NCBI GenBank assembly: GCA_964494805.1
Contig: CAZBST010000008.1
Span: 1 to 64,000, forward strand
DNA from: CAIYOL01 sp964494805
GTDB taxonomy: Bacteria > Planctomycetota > Phycisphaerae > Sedimentisphaerales > Anaerobacaceae
Reading direction: 5' to 3'
DNA: 64,000 nt
The notes under the pieces were generated by a model. The model saw nothing but the letters and a program-made list of their open reading frames with translations, was not told the origin of the DNA and did no database searches. Shown here piece after piece: positions 27,363 through 34,552 of this stretch; within the stretch, counting starts at the first letter, position 1; each line of letters opens with the position of its first letter. A program made the position numbers and the translations under genes.

Positions 27363-28613
27363 ATGTGGGAACTGATTAGGGTCAACAAGAGAAACTCCGT
27401 CATCCTGATGGTGCTGATGGCAGCCACTTTACTGCTTCTGGGCTACATTATCGGGGCCTCTTACGCCGGCCGGCAGGCGGGCTTCATCGGCTTGATGGCT
27501 GCCTCCGTCATCTGGCTAGTTCTTGCAGTGGTCAGCCTTTCAAGAGGCGACCAAATCCTCCTCCGTGCCAGTAAAGCCGTCCCTGTCACTCACGATACGC
27601 ACCCTCAGTTATTCAACGTCGTTGAAGAAATGAAAATCGCCGCTGGCTTGCCAATGCCCAAAATCTATATCATACCAGACCCCGCCCCGAACGCCTTCGC
27701 CACGGGCAGAAGCCCCCAGTCTGCTTCCGTAGCGGTAACCGCAGGTCTGCTTGGCCGGCTCAACCGTGATGAGCTGCAGGGCGTCGTCGCGCACGAAATG
27801 AGCCACATCCTCCACCGCGATATCCTTTACGTTACACTCGCCGGCATAATGCTCGGCTCGATTGTCTTAATATCACAGGTATTTCTGCGAGGTATGTTTT
27901 ACAGCTCGATGGGTTCGCGGCGAAGATATTCGTCCGGCGGCAAAGGTGGCGGGCAGGCCCAGTTGTTTATGCTCGCAATTGCCATAATCGTCGCGATTCT
28001 CGCACCCATAATGGCCTATCTGTTGTATTTCGCTCTTTCTCGAAAACGCGAATACCTCGCCGACGCCGGTGCCGCGCGCCTCACCCGTTATCCGGAAGGC
28101 CTCGCCAGTGCCCTTGAAAAAATCGCCGGCGACAGGTCTCCGCAGTTGGCCGTCGCCAATAAAGTTACCGCACCGATGTATATCGTCAATCCCTTTAAGA
28201 AAGCTAAGAGTATGAAATTGTCCGACCTGACCAGCACACACCCGCCGATTTCCGAGAGAATCAAAATCCTGCGCAGTATGAGCGGCGTATCTTTCAAGGA
28301 TTATTCCGACACTTACACTAAGGTAACGCATCACAAAACAATCGTTCCCCCTGCCGCCTTGACCAAAGAGGACATTGCCTTGCGCCAGGCCAGCGAAGAA
28401 GCCAAAAAACAGCTCCGCCGCGAGGCACAGATGCGGCAGGTCGGCAATATTATACGAACACTCAACGCCTTCATATTCCTGACTTGCGTCTGCGGCTTGA
28501 AACTGAAAATCCCCCCTAACTACAAATCCGACAAAGTCCGATGCCCAAGATGTAAAAGAATCCTCGACGTGCCGAAGGCTAATAAACAATCCGCCAAACA
28601 GAGTGGCGAGTAA
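27363..28613 (+). CDS. htpX: M48-family (HtpX-like) membrane zinc metalloprotease with C-terminal zinc ribbon
   Basis: 416 residues. Two N-terminal membrane spans, then the M48 catalytic core: VVAHEMSHILHRD holds the HExxH zinc motif (near residue 143), and EYLADAGAARLT gives the third zinc ligand Glu. Two more membrane spans lie between these. HtpX-type proteases degrade misfolded membrane proteins. Unusual is the C-terminal tail after residue 380, CVCGLKLKIPP...RCPRCKRILDVP, a four-cysteine zinc ribbon not present in enteric HtpX. The same style of tail ends the rhomboid-like protein at 37979-39010. Co-transcribed with lemA. Confidence 0.88.
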   Translation: MWELIRVNKRNSVILMVLMAATLLLLGYIIGASYAGRQAGFIGLMAASVIWLVLAVVSLSRGDQILLRASKAVPVTHDTHPQLFNVVEEMKIAAGLPMPKIYIIPDPAPNAFATGRSPQSASVAVTAGLLGRLNRDELQGVVAHEMSHILHRDILYVTLAGIMLGSIVLISQVFLRGMFYSSMGSRRRYSSGGKGGGQAQLFMLAIAIIVAILAPIMAYLLYFALSRKREYLADAGAARLTRYPEGLASALEKIAGDRSPQLAVANKVTAPMYIVNPFKKAKSMKLSDLTSTHPPISERIKILRSMSGVSFKDYSDTYTKVTHHKTIVPPAALTKEDIALRQASEEAKKQLRREAQMRQVGNIIRTLNAFIFLTCVCGLKLKIPPNYKSDKVRCPRCKRILDVPKANKQSAKQSGE

Positions 28614-28969
28614 AATTAGCTTTGTTTGACATATTTTTGTTCATTTTGATCGATTTTCCCTTTCTGCGCAGGCAATCTGCGCTTCCTTCTTCGCTAACAC
28701 TACGGAGGACAAAATGCAGTGAAAAATACTAAATACTAAACTCTAAATCCTAAACTCCAGATACTAAGTCTTTTGAGAGGACGAAACCCGGAAGTTTTTG
28801 GCTGGTCTGAATTGGCTATCAACTTTTTTAACATTTCCCTTGATATTTTCCATAAAGCAGATTAGCCTTAATTAGGTATAGCTTCATAGGAGAAGAACGA
28901 CGGAAGAAAAAAAGGGATTCGGAAAAGACAAATAAACATCTACCATTACCACGCAGGAGAAGGAATATT
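28614..28969 (+). other. Intergenic region with CTAAAY-type low-complexity stretch
   Basis: 356 bases without a convincing gene. About 28725-28775 is a degenerate run of ACTAAAT, ACTCTAAATC and CTAAACTCC units. TTGACA at 28628 could be a -35 box but no clear -10 follows. The last 20 bases carry the ribosome-binding site GGAGAAGGAAT of the next gene. Confidence 0.5.
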
Positions 28970-29476
28970 ATGAAAAAGAGTTTCAGAAGGATAAGATTTA
29001 TTCTGTGGATAGCTGCTGTTTCTATTGGTTTGCTCTATGGGGGATGTGCTGTTATGCCCCATTCGTATACCGCTGGAGAACCCATAAGTGAAAAAACGGT
29101 CGAAAGGATACAGCCCGGCAAGACCACAAAAGGCGAAATTATCCAATGGTTTGGCCTCCCTCAGTCTATTGAGAAACCAATCGTCGAAAAGGAAGCTGCC
29201 GTAGAAAGAGAGGAAAAGGTCGCAACAGGAGGGGCATGGCTGGTGGGTGGAGGAACGACGTTTCAACCATCTTTTGAATTGTTCTCGTCAAAGCATAAGA
29301 TTACTAAGGACCACCGGATTTATGTTTACACATTCACCAAAACTAAAGGTGGAACATTCGTAATTTTATTTTTTGGGAGCACAGATAGCCATAGTTTGTC
29401 CGATAAATTACTAATCTTGGTAAACGAAAAAACCGAGATTGTCGAAGACTACATTTTCAGGAAAGAAACGAAGTAA
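28970..29476 (+). CDS. BamE/SmpA-like lipoprotein
   Basis: 168 residues with a lipoprotein leader (about 1-25, ending LLYGGCAV). EKTVERIQPGKTTKGEIIQWFGLPQS is the helix-turn-helix signature of SmpA/OmlA (BamE-like) domains, where a short 'G-x-T-x-x-E-V/I-x-x-x-F/L-G-x-P' pattern is conserved. The C-terminal half (YVYTFTKTKGGTFVILFFG, EKTEIVEDYIF) provides the beta-strands. Likely periplasmic or outer-membrane located; whether it works with the BAM complex is unknown. Confidence 0.7.
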   Translation: MKKSFRRIRFILWIAAVSIGLLYGGCAVMPHSYTAGEPISEKTVERIQPGKTTKGEIIQWFGLPQSIEKPIVEKEAAVEREEKVATGGAWLVGGGTTFQPSFELFSSKHKITKDHRIYVYTFTKTKGGTFVILFFGSTDSHSLSDKLLILVNEKTEIVEDYIFRKETK

Positions 29477-29602
29477 AAAAGAAAACATAAAACCGATTCT
29501 GTCCAAACATAATTTCTGCTCCAAAGTGTTCAAAGATAACAGTCAGCACCAGCTGCCTCCTGCTCGGATACTGTTTTTCCCGTATGCTTACGCATACTCA
29601 CC

Positions 29603-29750
29603 GTATGTTTCCTCGTTGCCTGCCCCATTGTTTAGAGTGTCGTTTACTCTAATGCGGACGGCCTCCGGCAGCACTGTGCAATCTGCGTTAAAAAATTCCC
29701 GCGAAGCGGCTCCACAATTTTGCATTTTGCACTTTGATTTTTAAATTTCT
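29603..29750 (+). repeat. Intergenic repeat, copy 1 (with hairpin)
   Basis: About 29603-29676 and 29693-29750 recur nearly unchanged at 31749-31822 and 31843-31900. The first part contains TTAGAGT and ACTCTAA as a 7-bp stem with a 7-base loop; the second contains GCGAAGCGGCTCCACAATTT. Both copies stand upstream of the repeated PEP-CTERM promoter block, so the whole upstream region was probably duplicated with the genes. Confidence 0.8.
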
Positions 29751-29818
29751 TCTGCGGCTTCCGGAAACAACAGCATTCAAGGCCTATCGGCAGCACGCCG
29801 CCAACGCCAAAATTTCCC

Positions 29819-29876
29819 TTGACTATCTGGCTGAAAAGCGTATACTTAAATACGCCTTTGACTGGGGGCAATGGCG
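29819..29876 (+). promoter_or_regulatory. PEP-CTERM cluster promoter and inverted repeat, copy 1
   Basis: TTGACT (29819-29824), 16-base spacer, TATACT (29841-29846), followed by CGCCTTTG-ACTGGGGG-CAATGGCG (29853-29876), an inverted repeat with one mismatch. The same block recurs at 30817 and 31934. The promoter hexamers are identical in all three copies although the spacer varies, which supports function. The inverted repeat lies just after the predicted start site and could be an operator or an RNA hairpin. Confidence 0.7.
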
Positions 29877-29894
29877 AGAGAGAAGGAGAAGGGT

Positions 29895-29954
29895 ATGAGA
29901 GAAAAACCACATCTATTGTGTGCAACCTGCATAAAAAGCAATCGGCGCACATAG
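29895..29954 (+). CDS. Possible 19-residue leader peptide (vestigial start of MREKPHL type)
   Basis: AAGGAGAAGGGT followed by ATG opens a 19-codon frame beginning MREKPHLL and stopping 45 bases before the PEP-CTERM gene. The same ribosome-binding site and MREKPHL start are the true start of the HAF gene at 32012. A shorter equivalent (15 codons, 30898-30945) precedes the gene at 31010. It may be a leader peptide, or only the remains of a duplicated gene start. Confidence 0.35.
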   Translation: MREKPHLLCATCIKSNRRT

Positions 29955-29999
29955 TGTGCACAATACTATTTATGAATTTGAGGATGAAAGGAAAATCTT

Positions 30000-30692
30000 A
30001 TGAAAAATGCTTGGGTTGTTCTAAGTATAATTAATTGGTCTCTTTTGGTTCTACACCCCATTGCTGTACATGGGGCAACATTCACCCTCTCGGATAGCGC
30101 CTTAATGAGCTTGGATTATGATTTTCCATTTCACGGCATGCAGCCCGAAATAACCGGTATTACCGATGTGGCAGGACCTGGCGTTCAATTCGATATTTTG
30201 TATTCTGACCCTCGTTACATTCGGGACCAAATGCCTAACGTGTCTTGGACATCCTGCATTTATGGAGGCAATGGTTCCCTCACTGGTATTGACATAAGCC
30301 CTTTCGATGCTTTTGCTCTGAAGTTCACCCTGCTTTCCGCCAGCGGAGTTACGGTACCCGACGCGATAGGACCGATTATTGTCGGTTCTCTGATAGACAT
30401 TTCCGGTTCATTCGGATTTCATCCGGAGGTTATTGAGGGGTCGAGTTTTCCCATAAGTGTAACTTCGACTACTACAACAGATGCTGATCAAATTACAATC
30501 ATAGGGTTTACTTGCTATATCCCTTATTGGTGGTATGACCCCCCCGGGCAGAGTCCCTGGGATCCAGATGGAGCGACAATTAGTCTACTTGTAGAGTCAG
30601 CCCCAGGTGCCGAGGCTATCATCCCCGAACCCGCCACGCTCTTGCTTCTCGGCCTCGGTGGTTTGGCTCTGCTGCGAAAGCGTAGAACATAA
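30000..30692 (+). CDS. PEP-CTERM secreted protein, paralog A
   Basis: 230 residues: signal peptide (about 1-25), a beta-rich mature part of unknown family, and a C-terminal sorting tail with PEPATLLLLGLGG, a hydrophobic helix and RKRRT. PEP-CTERM tails direct proteins to an exosortase for release to the surface or exopolysaccharide. The mature part shares GADATFTLSDxALMxLDY-like start, CIYGGxGxLTGIDI and WWYxxxxxSPWDPDGATISLLVE with the protein at 31010, so these are tandem paralogs. A GGATGAAAGGAAAATCTT ribosome-binding region precedes the ATG. Confidence 0.85.
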   Translation: MKNAWVVLSIINWSLLVLHPIAVHGATFTLSDSALMSLDYDFPFHGMQPEITGITDVAGPGVQFDILYSDPRYIRDQMPNVSWTSCIYGGNGSLTGIDISPFDAFALKFTLLSASGVTVPDAIGPIIVGSLIDISGSFGFHPEVIEGSSFPISVTSTTTTDADQITIIGFTCYIPYWWYDPPGQSPWDPDGATISLLVESAPGAEAIIPEPATLLLLGLGGLALLRKRRT

Positions 30693-30716
30693 ACTCAACT
30701 TGTGTTGTTTAACAAT

Positions 30717-30753
30717 GGGCTGTGAGCATACTACTCGCAGCCCTTATTTTTTA
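30717..30753 (+). terminator. Intrinsic terminator of PEP-CTERM paralog A
   Basis: GGGCTGTGAG and CTCGCAGCCC pair with one G-T wobble and a 7-base loop, followed by TTATTTTTTA. An almost identical terminator ends the cluster at 33954-33990. Confidence 0.85.
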
Positions 30754-30816
30754 TACTTTCAACATTCTGCGGCTTTCGGAAACAACAGCAAAGCCCCCGT
30801 CAACGCCAAATTTCCC

Positions 30817-30875
30817 TTGACTATTCGGCTGTAAAGTATATACTGAAATACGCCTTTGACTGGGGGCAAAAGGCG
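30817..30875 (+). promoter_or_regulatory. PEP-CTERM cluster promoter and inverted repeat, copy 2
   Basis: TTGACT (30817-30822), 16-base spacer, TATACT (30839-30844), then CGCCTTTG-ACTGGGGG-CAAAAGGCG (30851-30875), where an extra A bulges the second arm. Followed by AAGGAGAAGGGT and a 15-codon frame (30898-30945) before the ribosome-binding site of the gene at 31010. Confidence 0.7.
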
Positions 30876-31009
30876 AAAGAGAGAGAAGGAGAAGGGTATG
30901 AGAGGAAAGTCACGTCTATTCTATTGTGTGCAATCCTCCACATAAAGAGCAATCAGTGCACCTTGTGTGCGCCTTACTATTACGAATTTGAGGATGAGAG
31001 GAGAATCTT

Positions 31010-31684
31010 ATGAAAAACGCATTGATTGTTGTATCTATTTTGGTTTTGTGCCCTTTTGCTGCACAAGGCGCGTCATTTACCTTGTCGGACGATGCTTTGA
31101 TGAGACTGGATTACAAATATAGCGGCAAAGACACTATAATGAAAAGCATTACGGATGTTGGAGGGCTGGGTGTTCGATTTGATTTTCTGTATCCCGACCC
31201 TCAAAAAATTCGTGGAATGAGTCCATCTTTATATTTTACCTCCTGTATATATGGAGGCAGCGGCGCCCTCACCGGTATTGACATAGGTTCATTCGATGCC
31301 TTTGCTCTGAAGTTTACATTGGTTTCTGCAATTGGAATTTCATCCCCTGATGAGGTGGGGCCGCTTGTCGTCGGCGCTTTAATCAATGAGTCTAACTATG
31401 CGTATACATATCAGCCACAGGTTATCTCGACTAACGAGCCATATCCACCAAGTGCAACCTCGGTCACAACAACAGATGCCAGTCAAATTAAACTGATTGG
31501 CTTTACCTGTAACATTCCTTACTGGTGGTACAACGAAAGTTTGCCGAGTCCGTGGGATCCGGATGGAGCGACAATTAGTCTTCTTGTAGAGCCGGCCCCA
31601 GGTGCCGAGGTTATCGTCCCCGAACCCGCCACGCTCTTGCTCCTCGGCCTCGGTGTGGTGATTTTAAGAAAACGTAAAAAATAG
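31010..31684 (+). CDS. PEP-CTERM secreted protein, paralog B
   Basis: 224 residues, tandem paralog of the protein at 30000. Signal peptide MKNALIVVSILVLCPFAAQGA, mature beta-rich domain with CIYGGSGALTGIDIGSFDAFALKF and the shared end SPWDPDGATISLLVE, then PEPATLLLLGLGV and RKRKK. The ATG has GAGAGGAGAATCTT upstream. Function of the mature domain is unknown; the sorting tail indicates exosortase-dependent surface export. No exosortase gene is in the window. Confidence 0.85.
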   Translation: MKNALIVVSILVLCPFAAQGASFTLSDDALMRLDYKYSGKDTIMKSITDVGGLGVRFDFLYPDPQKIRGMSPSLYFTSCIYGGSGALTGIDIGSFDAFALKFTLVSAIGISSPDEVGPLVVGALINESNYAYTYQPQVISTNEPYPPSATSVTTTDASQIKLIGFTCNIPYWWYNESLPSPWDPDGATISLLVEPAPGAEVIVPEPATLLLLGLGVVILRKRKK

Positions 31685-31748
31685 TACACTTTGCTTGTGC
31701 TGCCTTCTGCTCGGACACCTCTTTAATGTCCGCCTCCGGCGAACTACT

Positions 31749-31900
31749 ATATGTTTCCTCGTTGCCTGCCCCATTGTTTAGAGTGTCGTTTACTCTAATG
31801 CGGACGGCCTCCGACAGCACTGCGCAGTAACACAACACAAAAATCCCCGCGAAGCGGCTCCACAATTTTGCATTTTGCACCTTGATTTTTTAATTTTCCT
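31749..31900 (+). repeat. Intergenic repeat, copy 2 (with hairpin)
   Basis: Second copy of the element at 29603-29750, with the TTAGAGT/ACTCTAA hairpin intact and only scattered substitutions in over 70 bases of the first part. Confidence 0.8.
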
Positions 31901-31933
31901 CTCCACCAAGCCCCCGTCAACGCCAAATTCCCC

Positions 31934-31991
31934 TTGACTATTCGGCTGTAAAGTATATACTGAAATACGCCTTTGACTGGGGGCAAAGGCG
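31934..31991 (+). promoter_or_regulatory. PEP-CTERM cluster promoter and inverted repeat, copy 3
   Basis: TTGACT (31934-31939), 16-base spacer, TATACT (31956-31961), then a perfect inverted repeat CGCCTTTG-ACTGGGGG-CAAAGGCG (31968-31991). Here the next ATG (32012) is the gene start itself, so the repeat lies in a short 5' untranslated region. Confidence 0.72.
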
Positions 31992-32011
31992 AGAGGAAAA
32001 AGGAGAAGGGT

Positions 32012-32953
32012 ATGAGAGAAAAACCACATCTAAAACCAATTCTGTTTTTTGGTATTGTATCGCTTTTCATTAACTGTTACGCAGTTGCTGGTACTTGGAC
32101 CATCATTGATGTGCCGGGGGCAACTGAAACATACCCATATGGCGTATCCGGTAATAATATTACCGGTTGGTACTATGATGCCTCTGGTAGTCATGGTTTT
32201 CTTTATAATGGAACAACATGGACAACCCTCAATAATCCTGGGGCAACTAATGGAACATGGGCATGTGGCATCGATGGCAGCAATATCGTCGGTTACTACC
32301 ATGGTGCATCCAGTGAACAAGGTTTTCTTTATGACGGCTCAACATGGATAACCCTAAGTAAGCCCGGCACATACAAAGCAGTGCCATACGACATTGACGG
32401 CAGCAATATTGTCGGCTACTACTGGGAAATAAACAGTAATTATCCACAAGGCTTTCTTTATAACGGCTCAACCTGGACAGCTATCAATAAGCCGGGGGCA
32501 ACTTATACAATACCGCGTGGTATCTCCGGAAGTACTATCGTCGGTAACTACATCGACGGCTCCGGTCCGCACAGCTTTATCTATAATGGGTCAACCTGGA
32601 CAACCCTCCAAACCGGAGAATATGCATACGGCGTCGACGGCAACAATATTGCAGGTTGGTACGGAAGTGGTGGTCATATATATGGCTTTCTGTATAACGG
32701 GTCAACCTGGACAACTCTTAATAAACCCGGTGCAACTAATACATTTGCATATGGCATCGACGGCATCAGGATTGTTGGTTACTATGATGACACTTCCGGC
32801 AACGAACATGGTTTTTGTTATACAATCCCCGAACCCGCCACACTTTTCCTTCTCGGCTTGGGCAGTTTGGCGACCATAAGGGGCCAGCTATCAAGAAGAT
32901 TTCAAGGAATAAAAAGATTAGCAGTAATAGGTTTAAAAAAGAATGAGGAATAA
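32012..32953 (+). CDS. HAF-repeat PEP-CTERM protein
   Basis: 313 residues. Start at 32012 after AAAGGAGAAGGGT; an earlier in-frame TTG at 31973 lies in the promoter hairpin and was rejected. Signal peptide to about residue 27, then six or so repeats of about 45 residues of the type GIDGSNIVGYYxxxxxxxHGFLYNGSTWTTLN, the 'HAF' extracellular repeat, expected to fold as a beta-propeller-like array. The sorting tail PEPATLFLLGLGSL is followed by an unusually long Arg/Lys-rich end of more than 30 residues rather than the usual 3-6. The next gene overlaps its last 11 bases. Confidence 0.85.
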   Translation: MREKPHLKPILFFGIVSLFINCYAVAGTWTIIDVPGATETYPYGVSGNNITGWYYDASGSHGFLYNGTTWTTLNNPGATNGTWACGIDGSNIVGYYHGASSEQGFLYDGSTWITLSKPGTYKAVPYDIDGSNIVGYYWEINSNYPQGFLYNGSTWTAINKPGATYTIPRGISGSTIVGNYIDGSGPHSFIYNGSTWTTLQTGEYAYGVDGNNIAGWYGSGGHIYGFLYNGSTWTTLNKPGATNTFAYGIDGIRIVGYYDDTSGNEHGFCYTIPEPATLFLLGLGSLATIRGQLSRRFQGIKRLAVIGLKKNEE

Positions 32954-33929
32954 AGTCACTTATACGATTGCGTTTACAATTATAACGATGATTGCCAAAC
33001 CGCTGCCCGCGGTGGTTCAGTATCAAATAACTGACCTTGGTATCGGCAGGCCGCGCTCGATAAGTGACACAGGTTTCATTGTAGGCGAGGCTGGAGGTCA
33101 TGCCATAATATTTGACCCTTCCGGCGAAGGAGCAAACATAGACTTAGGCAAGGGATGCGCCTACTCTGTTAATAACTCAGGCGCAGTAGTTGGATTTCTT
33201 TATGAAGGCGGTGCGTTCCTTTATACCGACGGTGTAATACATTATCTCACTGGTCTGAGGGAAGCTTTTGGTATCAACAACCGTGGTGAGGTCGTAGGGT
33301 ACCGAAGAGATTCCTCCCTTAGAGATCATGCTGTTATCTGGTATCCTCAGGGGCAATATTTTGATTTAGACCCCTATTCTCGCGGGGAGGGCATCAATGA
33401 TTTGGGTCAAGTGCTTCTTGGTTCCGCTATCTGGCAAAAGGGTGAGCCACTGATTAACCTTGACGAAGCCGGCGAAGCGGGCTATTTTCACATCAATAAC
33501 CTGACTCAAACTGTGGGCAGAACTTTATATAGGGAATGGGCCTGGCATGCCTGTCTTTGGGAAAATGGTGTTATGACCGATCTGGGAAGTCTTAGAGACC
33601 CTTTAGACGGTGAAAGCATCGCTTCTGGTATCAATGATTTAGGGCAAATAGTAGGCTCGTCGGATTGTACCGGTTCGTATATAGAGGGTCATGCTTTTCT
33701 CTGGGAAGACGGTGTTATGTATGACCTCAATAACTTGATCCCTTTCGACGAGGAGTGGAAGTTAGGCACCGCATCAGCAATCAATAATCTTGGCTGGATT
33801 GTTTGTGGGGGAAGCAATAGTCTAGAAGGTGAAGAGCATGCATTGCTCTTAAAACCAATTCCCGAACCCACCACCCTTTCACTTCTAGGTCTCGGTAGTT
33901 TGGCCTTGCTGCGAAAACAAAGGTCATAG
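32943..33929 (+). CDS. HAF-repeat PEP-CTERM protein, second
   Basis: 328 residues. The ATG lies within the last codons of the preceding gene (11-base overlap), implying translational coupling. Signal peptide to about residue 23, then HAF-type repeats with G/A-INDLGQIVGSS, GINNRGEVVGYR and HAFLWEDGVMYDLN units, and the tail IPEPTTLSLLGLGSLALL with RKQRS. Likely a surface protein with a beta-propeller-like fold; ligand unknown. A terminator follows at 33954. Confidence 0.85.
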   Translation: MRNKVTYTIAFTIITMIAKPLPAVVQYQITDLGIGRPRSISDTGFIVGEAGGHAIIFDPSGEGANIDLGKGCAYSVNNSGAVVGFLYEGGAFLYTDGVIHYLTGLREAFGINNRGEVVGYRRDSSLRDHAVIWYPQGQYFDLDPYSRGEGINDLGQVLLGSAIWQKGEPLINLDEAGEAGYFHINNLTQTVGRTLYREWAWHACLWENGVMTDLGSLRDPLDGESIASGINDLGQIVGSSDCTGSYIEGHAFLWEDGVMYDLNNLIPFDEEWKLGTASAINNLGWIVCGGSNSLEGEEHALLLKPIPEPTTLSLLGLGSLALLRKQRS

Positions 33930-33953
33930 GCTAATTTTGTACCATTGAACAAT

Positions 33954-33990
33954 GGGCTGTGAGCAAAACACTCGCAGCCCTTATTTTTTA
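33954..33990 (+). terminator. Intrinsic terminator closing the PEP-CTERM cluster
   Basis: GGGCTGTGAG / CTCGCAGCCC stem followed by TTATTTTTTA, nearly identical to the terminator at 30717. Confidence 0.87.
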
Positions 33991-34497
33991 TACTTTCAAA
34001 ATTCTGCGTCCTCTGCGTTCTCCGCGGTTAAACTTCAATCAAAACCGTTGCTACCCCCAAAGTAAAATCGGAAAATCTGAAAATTTTTTTACTCCTTTTC
34101 CCACAACGAGTTACGAGTATCAAGTATTGAGAATCGAGCACCCTTTTCGCATCATTCGCGCAAGTCCGCCCAATTATAGAAGGGACGTATTCTGTCCTTT
34201 ATCGCCCAGCAGGGCGATGGTCTCAGGTCCGACAGGCCCGGGTCAGAAACGACTTTATAGTTTTAATCTTGTAGTGGAGTTTGGCCGTTTGTAAGGCAGA
34301 CGGAAACCCCAACGGAGATTCTCTATCAAAAAAGAACTATGAACAACGAACAAACAAAAAAATGCAAAACGAACCCAATTTTAGAAACACCTGAAATGAT
34401 TGTAAGCTCAGCAAATACAATGACTAATAACCAAAAACTTAGAACGGTGAACCGTTTAAAACAAACCCAAACAAAGCCAATTTTGCGCACCTTTACC
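33991..34497. other. Non-coding region with degenerate repeat
   Basis: About 500 bases without a real gene. 34339-34490 is A-rich and reads through as Asn/Thr/Lys-rich peptide (TNNQKLRTVNRLKQTQTKP), a look typical of dispersed intergenic repeats rather than protein. No promoter is evident. Confidence 0.5.
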
Positions 34498-34530
34498 AAT
34501 AAAAAAGGCCCTGCCTTTTGGCAGGGCCGA
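34498..34530 (-). terminator. Terminator of the radical SAM gene, csp-type copy
   Basis: GGCCCTGCC and GGCAGGGCC form a 9-bp stem with a 4-base loop; on the minus strand it is followed by TTTTTT. The flanking CGATGGTTTT matches the terminator of the cold-shock gene at 37580. Confidence 0.88.
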
Positions 34531-34552
34531 TGGTTTTCTCATCCAGTTGACT

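Noticed and set aside
31973..32011. TTG start giving a 13-residue extension of the HAF protein
   Set aside because: It lies inside the repeated promoter hairpin, and the ATG at 32012 has a strong AAAGGAG site that is repeated in the other copies.
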